In this document: positions 6,770 to 12,583 of the stretch, one piece after another
How the letters are laid out: each line of letters begins with the position of its first letter
How positions within the stretch are numbered: position 1 is the stretch's first letter
DNA from: Clostridiales bacterium
GTDB lineage: Bacteria; Bacillota; Clostridia; Lachnospirales; Lachnospiraceae
Length of the DNA: 15,235 nucleotides
Reading direction: 5' to 3'
Assembly (NCBI GenBank): GCA_021199135.1
Contig: JAJQIQ010000219.1
Coordinates: 1-15,235, forward strand
Notes under the pieces: generated by a model
The model's database searches: none
What the model saw: the letters and a program-made list of their open reading frames with translations, nothing else
Told to the model about the DNA's origin: nothing
Position numbers and translations under genes: made by a program

Positions 6770-9298
6770 ATGAAGAGAAGGATAATAAAGCCGATCGTGA
6801 TGGTGCTGTGGTTTGTCGCGGCACTCGCCGCGTTCGGCGTTGTCTTAAATCAAGATAACCCAGACCTCACGACGACGATGGAGGAGGCTTCTCTCCCCGT
6901 CGTCTATTTTGAGTACGACGGCACACAGATCAACGAGCTCCACGGCTATGTGACCGAGATGGACGTCACGGCGATGCGCGACTCCATCACTCCGATGGAC
7001 AACACCAGGCTGCTCCCGATGACCATATATTCATATGGCGCGAACGTGACAGCGCTGCGCTACGAGATCCGCAGCATTGACGGGGAGCGGCTCGTCGCAA
7101 AGAACGACATCAGCGACTACGAAAAAGGCGGGGGGAAAATCACGGCGCAGCTCCAGATCCAGAACGTCCTCGAGGAGGACGAGGAGTATGCGATGCTTCT
7201 CATCCTGACCGCGGACGGCAGGGAGGTCTACTACTACACGCGGCTCATGCAGACCGAGGACTGCAATGCCGCCGAGTGCCTTGAGTTTTCGCTCGAATTT
7301 CACGACTACACGTTCCGCGACGATGCGGACGATTTCATCCCGACATACATGGATCCGGCGACCGGTGACCCGACCACGCTCGACTATGTCGATCTGACCT
7401 GTACTTTAAGGCAGATCACCTGGGCGGATTTCGTCGGAGAGAAGCTGACCGAGCCTGTCGCGTCATTCAAGGAGATAAACGACTCGTACGACGTGCTGAC
7501 GCTGCAGTACGTGATGGTGAGCCAGAATGAATACGGCGAGAGCGAGTTTTACAATGTGGAGGAATACTATCGCCTGCGCCTGACGACGACTCGAATGTAT
7601 GTTCTGAACTTCGAGAGGCGGATGAACCAGATATTCCGCGGGGAGAACACGTTCCTCACGGAGGACGGCGAGATAATGCTCGGAATCAGGAATTCCGACA
7701 TCGAGTACATGACGAGCGAGACCGAGGACATCATAGCCTTCGTCCAGGAGGGCGAGCTCTGGTGCTTCGACAGGATAAACGGGCGCATCGCGCAGGTCTA
7801 CAGCTACCGCAGCGCTGAGGGCATCGACGCCCGGGAGAACTGGGATCAGCACGACATAAAGATCGTCCGCGTCGACGAGGCGGGGAGCGTGGACTTCGTC
7901 GTCTACGGCTACATGAACCGCGGCACTCACGAGGGCGAGGTCGGCATCGGGGTCTACCACTACGACGGGCTCGTGCACACTGTCGAGGAGGAGGTCTTCA
8001 TCCCGTCGGAGAAATCGTACGAGATTTTAAAGGCTGAGCTCGGCCAGCTGATGTACGTAAACGACGCCGACACCCTATATCTCATGATGGGAGGCGACCT
8101 GTACGCGATCGACCTCACCGCGCCAAAAGCCTCCGTCATCGTCTCCGGGCTTAAGGACAGCTGCTATGAGGCATCCGCGTCAAACCGCTATTTTGCCTGG
8201 GTGGACGGCGACGCCGAATACAAAAGCACCGAGATTAACCTGATGGACCTCTCGGACGGAAGCACCTACGTCATCACGGAGGACGGCGGGGCGTACCTGC
8301 GTCCGCTCGGCTTCATAGACGAGGACTTCATCTACGGTGCGGCCTATGCTGATGAGGTGATGGTCGACGCGGCGGGCAACACGGTATTCCCGATGTACTG
8401 CCTGAAGATAATGGCCACGTCGGAGGGAAGCCACGACATCCTAAAGACCTACGAGCCCGACCGGGGGAGGGTGGAGTCGATAAGCGTGGAGGACTACACT
8501 ATACTCGTCCAGCTGTTTGAGCAGGGGGAGGGCGGATACGCCTCCATAGGCACCGACTCAATAATGAACCGCGTGGCGGATACCGAGGAGAAGGTCAGTG
8601 TGCAGACGCGCGTCACGGATGAGTGGGAGACGCAGCGGGTTATCGTCATGAAGAATGCCGTCGAGGCAACAAAAATCATAATGATCACGTCCAACGACGA
8701 GGTACAGGAGGAGCCCAGGATACTGAGCCTCGACAACGACAGCGGGCAGGAGCGCTTCTATGTCTATGTGAAGGGAGACGTGATCCTGGCGACGGACAGC
8801 ATCGCTGACGCGATAATTTTGGCGAACGAGAGCCTCGGCATCGTCGTGGACACGAGCCAGCAGTATGTCTGGATGAGGGCTCACAAGACCTCTCAGTCGG
8901 CGTTTAGCGGCATCGAGGTGAATGACGCGGACAAGGACGCGTCCTCAGTCATACAGTCGGTGAGCGCGATGCTTGCGTACCACGGCGAGGGAATAAGCGT
9001 CAAGGAACTCATCGACGGTGGCGAGACCCCCAAGAGCGCGCTCGAGCTCACGTTGCGCGACTCGATGGTGCTCGACGTCTCCGGGTGCACCGTGGACGAG
9101 ATCGTATTTTACATAAGCAATGGCAGCCCGGTGTTCGCGATGACGGGAAGCGACAGCGCGGTCCTCGTGACGGGGTACACATCGAGCCTCATATATTATT
9201 ATGATCCCGCGGTTGACGACACGCTCTCGATGAGCTACGAGGACGCCGATGTGATTTTCAGCGGGGCCGGCAACATATTTTTCACTTATCTTGACTAG
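6770..9298 (+). CDS. Large membrane-anchored extracellular protein: propeller-like region plus inactive C39-like domain
   Basis: The 842-residue product has one N-terminal TM helix (about 7-26). A beta-rich extracellular portion of about 680 residues follows, with blade-like repeats such as DIIAFVQEGELWCFDRINGR, TLYLMMGGDLYAIDL and YFAWVDGD (roughly 310-600), suggesting a propeller. Residues about 720-842 resemble a papain-like C39 peptidase domain: SVIQSVSAMLAYHGEGISV aligns with the usual CGPTSLAMVLNYYG, and SAVLVTGYTSSLIYYYDP with HAVVVTGY...NDP. In this alignment the catalytic Cys is Ser726 and the His is Ser796, while the DP Asp remains, so peptidase activity is unlikely and a binding role is more probable. 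The start is nine bases after the SH3b stop with only a weak AAGG upstream, suggesting translational coupling. No strong terminator follows. The specific partner is unknown. Confidence 0.8.
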   Translation: MKRRIIKPIVMVLWFVAALAAFGVVLNQDNPDLTTTMEEASLPVVYFEYDGTQINELHGYVTEMDVTAMRDSITPMDNTRLLPMTIYSYGANVTALRYEIRSIDGERLVAKNDISDYEKGGGKITAQLQIQNVLEEDEEYAMLLILTADGREVYYYTRLMQTEDCNAAECLEFSLEFHDYTFRDDADDFIPTYMDPATGDPTTLDYVDLTCTLRQITWADFVGEKLTEPVASFKEINDSYDVLTLQYVMVSQNEYGESEFYNVEEYYRLRLTTTRMYVLNFERRMNQIFRGENTFLTEDGEIMLGIRNSDIEYMTSETEDIIAFVQEGELWCFDRINGRIAQVYSYRSAEGIDARENWDQHDIKIVRVDEAGSVDFVVYGYMNRGTHEGEVGIGVYHYDGLVHTVEEEVFIPSEKSYEILKAELGQLMYVNDADTLYLMMGGDLYAIDLTAPKASVIVSGLKDSCYEASASNRYFAWVDGDAEYKSTEINLMDLSDGSTYVITEDGGAYLRPLGFIDEDFIYGAAYADEVMVDAAGNTVFPMYCLKIMATSEGSHDILKTYEPDRGRVESISVEDYTILVQLFEQGEGGYASIGTDSIMNRVADTEEKVSVQTRVTDEWETQRVIVMKNAVEATKIIMITSNDEVQEEPRILSLDNDSGQERFYVYVKGDVILATDSIADAIILANESLGIVVDTSQQYVWMRAHKTSQSAFSGIEVNDADKDASSVIQSVSAMLAYHGEGISVKELIDGGETPKSALELTLRDSMVLDVSGCTVDEIVFYISNGSPVFAMTGSDSAVLVTGYTSSLIYYYDPAVDDTLSMSYEDADVIFSGAGNIFFTYLD

Positions 9299-9307
9299 GG
9301 AGGTGAT

Positions 9308-9439
9308 GTGCAATGTGCAAGAATTGAAGACGGACGATTCAAAATTCTGTCTAAATTAGGAAAAAAGCACTATGGTTTTGGACGGTTGAATTGTCAAGTT
9401 GAACAATTCAAAAAAATTTGCGTTGCTTTCTTCATTTAA
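9308..9439 (+). CDS. Possible small ORF of 43 codons after the operon
   Basis: A perfect Shine-Dalgarno GGAGGTG (9299-9305) lies immediately after the stop of the 842-residue gene. A GTG at 9308 opens a frame of 43 codons to TAA 9437-9439. The product is basic, with RIEDGRFKILSKLGKKHYGF in its first half. The same site could also drive ATG 9313, which stops after four codons, or ATG 9306, which gives 17. The stretch is AT-rich, unlike the genes around it. It matches no family I recognise and may be a decayed gene or chance. Confidence 0.25.
   Translation: MQCARIEDGRFKILSKLGKKHYGFGRLNCQVEQFKKICVAFFI
9386..9411. repeat. Inverted repeat, 9-bp arms
   Basis: TTGAATTGT (9386-9394) and ACAATTCAA (9403-9411) are exact complements around an eight-base loop. 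It is followed by A residues rather than T, so it does not look like a plus-strand terminator. It lies in the spacer upstream of the HPr-like gene and could be a protein-binding site. A looser relative, GAATTGAA (9321-9328) with TTCAAAATTC (9338-9347), occurs about 65 bases upstream. Confidence 0.45.
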
Positions 9440-9463
9440 TTTTGACATATTATTAATTTTATG

Positions 9464-9492
9464 TTGCAAAATGGAAAGAAATGTTATATATT
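9464..9492 (+). promoter_or_regulatory. Probable promoter of the HPr-like gene
   Basis: TTGCAA (9464-9469), a 17-base spacer and TATATT (9487-9492) give an acceptable sigma-A type site, with a start near 9499 and a leader of about 32 bases to ATG 9531. A consensus TTGACA also occurs at 9442-9447 but has no -10 at the right distance. The whole 9299-9530 spacer is AT-rich, as promoter regions in this window are. Confidence 0.45.
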
Positions 9493-9530
9493 CTATGTAT
9501 GTGTTTTTGAATGTCAAGAAGGAGAATGCA

Positions 9531-9785
9531 ATGAGCAAGAAAAAAGTAGTTGTTTCCAACGTAGTAGAAGGGCATGACAACCCGATTGCAGAGCTGGTTC
9601 AGGTTGCATGCAGGTATGACAGCAATATCATGTTAGAGAGCAATAATCGTCGCATCAACGCGAAGAGCATCATGGGAATTATGGCTTTCAACCCGTCCGA
9701 GGGCATGTCGGTCGACATCGTCACGGAAGGGACAGATGAAAAAGAGGCTCTAAATGCAATTGAGAAATTCTTAGTATGTGCGTAA
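9531..9785 (+). CDS. HPr-family protein with altered active-site loop
   Basis: The 84 residues align end to end with HPr, the phosphocarrier of the PTS sugar uptake system. The His that accepts phosphate from enzyme I falls exactly at residue 15, and the regulatory Ser, target of HPr kinase, at residue 46 in the conserved context NAKSIMGIM. The rest (LVQVACRYDSNIMLE, AFNPSEG, TEGTDEKEALNAIEKF) fits the fold. The loop around His15 is not canonical: it reads EGHDNP instead of GIHARP, so Arg17, which positions the phosphate, is Asn. It may be a regulatory HPr paralogue, as with Crh, rather than the main PTS carrier; no ptsI or PTS permease is nearby. AAGGAGA upstream fits ATG 9531; longer in-frame starts lack a ribosome site. 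Twenty-eight bases separate it from the next gene. Confidence 0.85.
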   Translation: MSKKKVVVSNVVEGHDNPIAELVQVACRYDSNIMLESNNRRINAKSIMGIMAFNPSEGMSVDIVTEGTDEKEALNAIEKFLVCA

Positions 9786-9813
9786 CTCAAAAATGATTAG
9801 GAGGTAAACAAAA

Positions 9814-10218
9814 ATGCAGGAGAACGCGAAGAACACTATGGAGACCAAGGTCGCGGCAAAGGACATCAAGCCAGCCGCACCGGCGATGAAGGCTGAGGCT
9901 GCCGCGCCGGCACCCGCGAAGAGGAAACCGGGACGCCCGGCGGGCTCGAAGAACAGCACGACATCCAAGGCGGGGAAGACCAAGACTACGAAGAAGGCAG
10001 CGGACAAGAAGGAGATGGAGACGAAGATCGTCGTCCAGTACAAGGGCCGCGATGCTGAGTACTCAGCTCTCGAGGAGAAGATCAAGGAGAAGTTCGTCGC
10101 TGAGGGCCACAGGGCTGGGGCAATCAAGAAGCTTGAGGTTTATATCAAGCCGGAGGATTCAGCAGCATACTACGTCATCAACAACGGCAAGTATTCTGAC
10201 CACATCGACCTGTTCTAG
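9814..10218 (+). CDS. DUF6465-type protein with Lys/Ala-rich AT-hook tail
   Basis: This 134-residue protein has a disordered N-terminal half rich in Ala, Pro and Lys that contains KRKPGRPAGSKN (36-47), a good AT-hook with the GRP core at 40-42, then KTKTTKKAADKK. The C-terminal half (about 68-134) is a compact domain: KIVVQYKGRDAEYSALEEKI, then YIKPEDSAAYYVINN and a DHIDLF end, which fits DUF6465. The tail suggests binding of AT-rich DNA in the minor groove, so a chromatin or nucleoid role is an inference. AGGAGG (9799-9804) precedes ATG 9814. It is probably cotranscribed with the HPr-like gene and ends at the terminator at 10248-10283. Confidence 0.8.
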   Translation: MQENAKNTMETKVAAKDIKPAAPAMKAEAAAPAPAKRKPGRPAGSKNSTTSKAGKTKTTKKAADKKEMETKIVVQYKGRDAEYSALEEKIKEKFVAEGHRAGAIKKLEVYIKPEDSAAYYVINNGKYSDHIDLF

Positions 10219-10247
10219 TGAGAATGCCAAGAAAGAAAGATTTCGGG

Positions 10248-10283
10248 TCCCGCGCGGAGCGTCAGCTCTGGGCGGGATTTTTT
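10248..10283 (+). terminator. Intrinsic terminator after the HPr-like/DUF6465 pair
   Basis: TCCCGC (10248-10253) pairs with GCGGGA (10272-10277), with a further inner stem GGAGC/GCTCT around GTCA, and six T residues follow (10278-10283). This is a standard Rho-independent terminator 29 bases past the DUF6465 stop. Confidence 0.9.
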
Positions 10284-10312
10284 CTGCCCAGCGGCTTGCC
10301 CTGCCCAGCGGC
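10284..10312. repeat. Direct repeat CTGCCCAGCGGC, two copies
   Basis: The 12-mer CTGCCCAGCGGC occurs at 10284-10295 and again at 10301-10312, a 17-base period. The second copy lies within the next hairpin. Confidence 0.7.
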
Positions 10313-10333
10313 TAGGCCTTGGGCAGGGCAAGC
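10294..10333. repeat. GC-rich inverted repeat, 14-bp arms
   Basis: GCTTGCCCTGCCCA (10294-10307) and TGGGCAGGGCAAGC (10320-10333) are exact complements around a 12-base loop. No T tract follows on either strand, so it is not an ordinary terminator. It sits between the terminator at 10283 and the hairpin at 10335. Confidence 0.8.
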
Positions 10334-10334
10334 T

Positions 10335-10368
10335 GAAAGGAAGCCATCCTTTCGGATGGCTTCCTTTC
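10335..10368. repeat. Perfect 15-bp hairpin with TTTC loop, ahead of a leader-like ORF
   Basis: GAAAGGAAGCCATCC (10335-10349) pairs exactly with GGATGGCTTCCTTTC (10354-10368) around TTTC. The base after the hairpin begins the Shine-Dalgarno GAGGAG (10369-10374). No T tract follows. The arrangement of hairpin, ribosome site and tiny ORF resembles a regulatory leader. Confidence 0.8.
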
Positions 10369-10381
10369 GAGGAGTTTAGTT

Positions 10382-10402
10382 ATGAAAATGTTTATTAAAT
10401 AA
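10382..10402 (+). CDS. Possible six-residue leader peptide MKMFIK
   Basis: ATG 10382 lies seven bases after GAGGAG (10369-10374) and encodes M-K-M-F-I-K before TAA 10400-10402. The ribosome site and spacing are ideal, and the ORF follows the perfect hairpin at 10335-10368 and precedes another hairpin (10413-10439). Very short ORFs in this arrangement are known from ribosome-mediated attenuation ahead of some resistance and biosynthesis genes. Here no plus-strand gene follows; murI converges from the other side. It may be an orphan leader or chance. Confidence 0.35.
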   Translation: MKMFIK

Positions 10403-10412
10403 AAAGGGAATA

Positions 10413-10439
10413 ATGTAAAGGAATCACTTCCGTTTACAT
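10413..10439. repeat. Imperfect inverted repeat, 11-bp arms with one bulged base
   Basis: ATGTAAAGGAA (10413-10423) pairs with TTCC-TTTACAT (10428-10439) across a TCAC loop, with a single bulged G at 10432. It follows the MKMFIK ORF closely and could be the second structure of a leader RNA. Confidence 0.6.
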
Positions 10440-10491
10440 GAAGAAGTATACCCACAAAATGTGTCTTTTGTATGTCCGTTTTAATAAGTGT

Positions 10492-10512
10492 TTATAAAAT
10501 CTGTTTTTATAA
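10492..10512. repeat. AT-only hairpin between the spacer and the murI 3' end
   Basis: TTATAAAA (10492-10499) pairs with TTTTATAA (10505-10512) around TCTGT. It lies 15 bases beyond the murI stop on the minus strand and might act as a weak terminator for murI, though it has no G or C in the stem. I see no better murI terminator. Confidence 0.4.
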
Positions 10513-10527
10513 TTGCTTTAGAAAATT

Positions 10528-11331
10528 TCAGGGTTCCATCGCAAGGAGCCGCCAACATGTGGCAATCCTGCCAGGGTCGTCGGAACTGTTCTCGAAACGT
10601 ACGTTCCCTTTTGGGGCGTTAAGGGAGGAGTCTGGGCGCAGGAGCCCTGCCTCGGACAGGCGCCTGTGCATCTCGCGGGCCGTGCCCTCCCCGCCGTCGA
10701 ATATTTTAACGCCCTCCCCGAGAAGAACCTGAATCGGTGTTTTAGCGAACGGATAGTGGGTGCAGCCGAGCACCGCCGCATCGACCTTACCGTCGCGGAA
10801 ATCGCAGAGGAGCTCCATGAGGTACCTAATCAGGTCGTCGCCGTCTAGGTCTCCCCTCTCGATGAAGTCCATGAGCCCGGGGCAGGGCAGCGGGATGATC
10901 TCTCCCTTATCTGCGTAGCGGGACACCAGATCCTTGAATTTCTCCTCGCGGATTGTCATCGGGGTCGCCATCACGAGCACACGCGGATGGTCCCCGGAGA
11001 GCACGGCAGGCTTTACGGCGGGCTCAATCCCGACGATCGGCACATCCGGGTACATCTCGCGGAGCACACGCACCGCCGCGCTCGTCGCAGTGTTGCAGGC
11101 CACGACGAGCCCCTTCGCGCCGCGCTCAAAGAGCGCCGCGGCGTGGGCGCAGGTGAGTTCCCTCACCACATCCAGGTTTTTTATACCGTAGGGGGCATTC
11201 GCGGAATCGCCGAAGTAGAGGTAGTCCTCGCCAGGCATTATCTTTATCAGTTCACGCAGGACGCTCACCCCACCGACTCCCGAATCGAAGACCGCTATGG
11301 GACCGTCTGCGTTTATTTGGCTTGAATTCAC
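10528..11331 (-). CDS. murI: Glutamate racemase
   Basis: This enzyme converts L-glutamate to D-glutamate for peptidoglycan synthesis in the cytoplasm, using two Cys as acid-base pair. Both are present: Cys79 in VACNTATSA and Cys190 in LGCTHYPF. The entry motif FDSGVGG (15-21) and YFGDSANAPYG (39-49) are also canonical. At 267 residues it has the normal length. I place the start at GTG 11331 because GAGGTG lies five bases upstream; the longer frame would use TTG 11367, whose added residues (SDFCKKKRGET) precede the conserved region and contain that ribosome site. The gene stands alone on the minus strand, divergent from the zinc-ribbon/HTH gene, with 88 bases between starts. Confidence 0.95.
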   Translation of the reverse strand: MNSSQINADGPIAVFDSGVGGVSVLRELIKIMPGEDYLYFGDSANAPYGIKNLDVVRELTCAHAAALFERGAKGLVVACNTATSAAVRVLREMYPDVPIVGIEPAVKPAVLSGDHPRVLVMATPMTIREEKFKDLVSRYADKGEIIPLPCPGLMDFIERGDLDGDDLIRYLMELLCDFRDGKVDAAVLGCTHYPFAKTPIQVLLGEGVKIFDGGEGTAREMHRRLSEAGLLRPDSSLNAPKGNVRFENSSDDPGRIATCWRLLAMEP

Positions 11332-11350
11332 GGTCTCACCTCTTTTTTTC

Positions 11351-11378
11351 TTGCAAAAGTCCGACAATAGTGTATACT
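11351..11378 (+). promoter_or_regulatory. Probable promoter of the zinc-ribbon/HTH gene
   Basis: TTGCAA (11351-11356), a 16-base spacer and TATACT (11373-11378) place a start near 11385, giving a leader of about 35 bases to ATG 11420. It lies in the divergent region shared with murI, so the murI 5' end may overlap it on the other strand. Confidence 0.6.
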
Positions 11379-11419
11379 AATGGTAACAGTGTTTTTGGAT
11401 TTTACCATCGGAGGCAATA

Positions 11420-11869
11420 ATGGCTACACGTACTATAAATAACAATACGGCGGGAGAAGGGCTGTTCGGAACCACAAAGCAGTGTGAGTTCTGTCACCGT
11501 GCGCTCCCGGCGAAGTATGAGGGGACGCTCTGCCCGAACTGCATGGACAGGCAGCTCTTCCACGAGGTTCGCGAGTACATCCGCGCAAACGTCGTGAATG
11601 AATATCAGGTCGCGGAGCACTTCAACATCCCGCTCAAGCAGGTCAAGGACTGGATTCACGAAGGCCGCATCGAGTACCGCGCGGAGGATCCTGCCGCGAA
11701 CCTCTCTGCGATGCACTGCCAGAACTGCGGCGCGCCGATCACGTTCGGCTCGCTCTGTCCCAAGTGCCTGCGGAACGCCAATGTCAAGAAGGTCGTCGCC
11801 GCGCAGCCCCAGTTTAATGATGACACCAAGATGCGCTACATCACGCACGACAAGAACAACGTCTCATGA
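11420..11869 (+). CDS. Double zinc-ribbon protein with central helix-turn-helix
   Basis: The 149-residue product has two zinc-finger-like knuckle pairs framing a DNA-binding-like helix-turn-helix. The N-terminal ribbon is CEFC...CPNC (Cys22, 25, 38, 41). The HTH is about 50-87, with YQVAEHFNIPLKQVKDWIHE followed by GRIEYR, a MerR-like or excisionase-like pattern. The C-terminal ribbon is CQNC...CPKC (Cys100, 103, 113, 116). The order resembles YvyF/TIGR03826 proteins from flagellar operons, which have a single ribbon plus HTH; no flagellar genes are in view. CGGAGG lies just upstream of ATG. A regulatory role is inferred from the fold. The stop overlaps the stop of the converging gene in a shared TCATGA. 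Confidence 0.75.
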   Translation: MATRTINNNTAGEGLFGTTKQCEFCHRALPAKYEGTLCPNCMDRQLFHEVREYIRANVVNEYQVAEHFNIPLKQVKDWIHEGRIEYRAEDPAANLSAMHCQNCGAPITFGSLCPKCLRNANVKKVVAAQPQFNDDTKMRYITHDKNNVS

Positions 11870-12385
11870 TTCCGGCTGCTGGATCGCCTTGGGCTTTCGG
11901 ACGACCTTGTACGCAAATTTTGGCATGATGGCATCGAGGTATTCATCGTCGGGCTCATATTTTATCATGATGGTTCCGTCGCCCGAGTGGACGACCATCT
12001 CGTAGTAGGGCACATCGCGCATCCCCGAGGTATAGTCGCGCACGACGACAGATGAATCCTTTTCATAGTTTTCCACGCGCCGATCCCCGGCCGGGGCGAT
12101 CACCTCCACCTCGTCCATGTCAAACACCGCGAGGCGCTTGCGGCGGGCCTTGTTCATGATGCGGGCGAAGCGCACCTCGCCGTCGAAATAAGAGTACTCA
12201 AACTCCTTGTTCCATCTGAAAGTGAACCAGTAGCCGAGCGCCGCGAGCACGACCGCCACCAGCAGAAACACCAGGCTGAGGCACGAGATCGCCAGGCAGA
12301 TGACCGCCAGCACGAAAAACAGTATCCCCAGAAACGCGATGACGAATTTCTTTTTCGCGGGGATGATAACAAACTTTTCCATCAT
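11864..12385 (-). CDS. DUF6106-like membrane protein
   Basis: The 173-residue product has two closely spaced N-terminal TM helices (about 13-34 and 36-53), then a cytoplasmic-looking domain with FEYSYFDGEVRFARIMNKAR, KRLAVFDMDEVEVIAP, and GDGTIMIKYEPDDEYLDAI. This pattern matches DUF6106, a family seen in Lachnospiraceae and of unknown role. The start is the ATG pair at 12385/12382 with GAAGGAG just upstream. Its last codon overlaps the converging gene, so the two transcripts must overlap at their 3' ends. Confidence 0.75.
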   Translation of the reverse strand: MMEKFVIIPAKKKFVIAFLGILFFVLAVICLAISCLSLVFLLVAVVLAALGYWFTFRWNKEFEYSYFDGEVRFARIMNKARRKRLAVFDMDEVEVIAPAGDRRVENYEKDSSVVVRDYTSGMRDVPYYEMVVHSGDGTIMIKYEPDDEYLDAIMPKFAYKVVRKPKAIQQPES

Positions 12386-12416
12386 TCATTCTCCTTCAAA
12401 AACGATACTTCCATAT

Positions 12417-12445
12417 ATTATATAGCAATGCATTCGTTTTTGCCA
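12417..12445 (-). promoter_or_regulatory. Probable promoter of the DUF6106-like gene
   Basis: On the minus strand, TATAAT (12422 to 12417) lies 17 bases after TGGCAA (12445 to 12440). A transcript would start near 12410 and carry the GAAGGAG ribosome site. The -10 is perfect; the -35 is only fair. Confidence 0.55.
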
Positions 12446-12512
12446 CAGGAATTTTACGCAAATTTTGACTAAAAAGCGCCATATAAAAAATTTTATCCGT
12501 GCATTTTGACTA

Positions 12513-12541
12513 TGTTTTTTTAAAATTTTCGGTGATATACT
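12513..12541 (+). promoter_or_regulatory. Extended -10 promoter of the transporter gene
   Basis: TATACT (12536-12541) is preceded by TG at 12533-12534, giving an extended -10. The -35 at the expected distance (TGTTTT, 12513-12518) is weak. A start near 12548 puts ATG 12542 upstream of the transcript and favours ATG 12584. Confidence 0.55.
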
Positions 12542-12583
12542 ATGTATTTGGAAATTTTTAAAAATAAGAAGGAGATGAGAGAC

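Noticed and set aside
9442..9470. Consensus TTGACA at 9442 as the promoter of the HPr-like gene
   Set aside because: No -10 like hexamer lies 16-18 bases downstream; the TTGCAA/TATATT pair just after it is better.
10294..10368. The two hairpins at 10294 and 10335 as additional terminators or a CRISPR-like array
   Set aside because: Neither is followed by a T tract, and the stems differ in sequence with no regular repeat-spacer pattern.
195..10395. The 15-mer TTATGAAAATGTTTA occurs both after the palindrome (195-209) and after the hairpin (10380-10394)
   Set aside because: A 15-base match in AT-rich sequence is near what chance allows in a window this size, and the flanks do not align.
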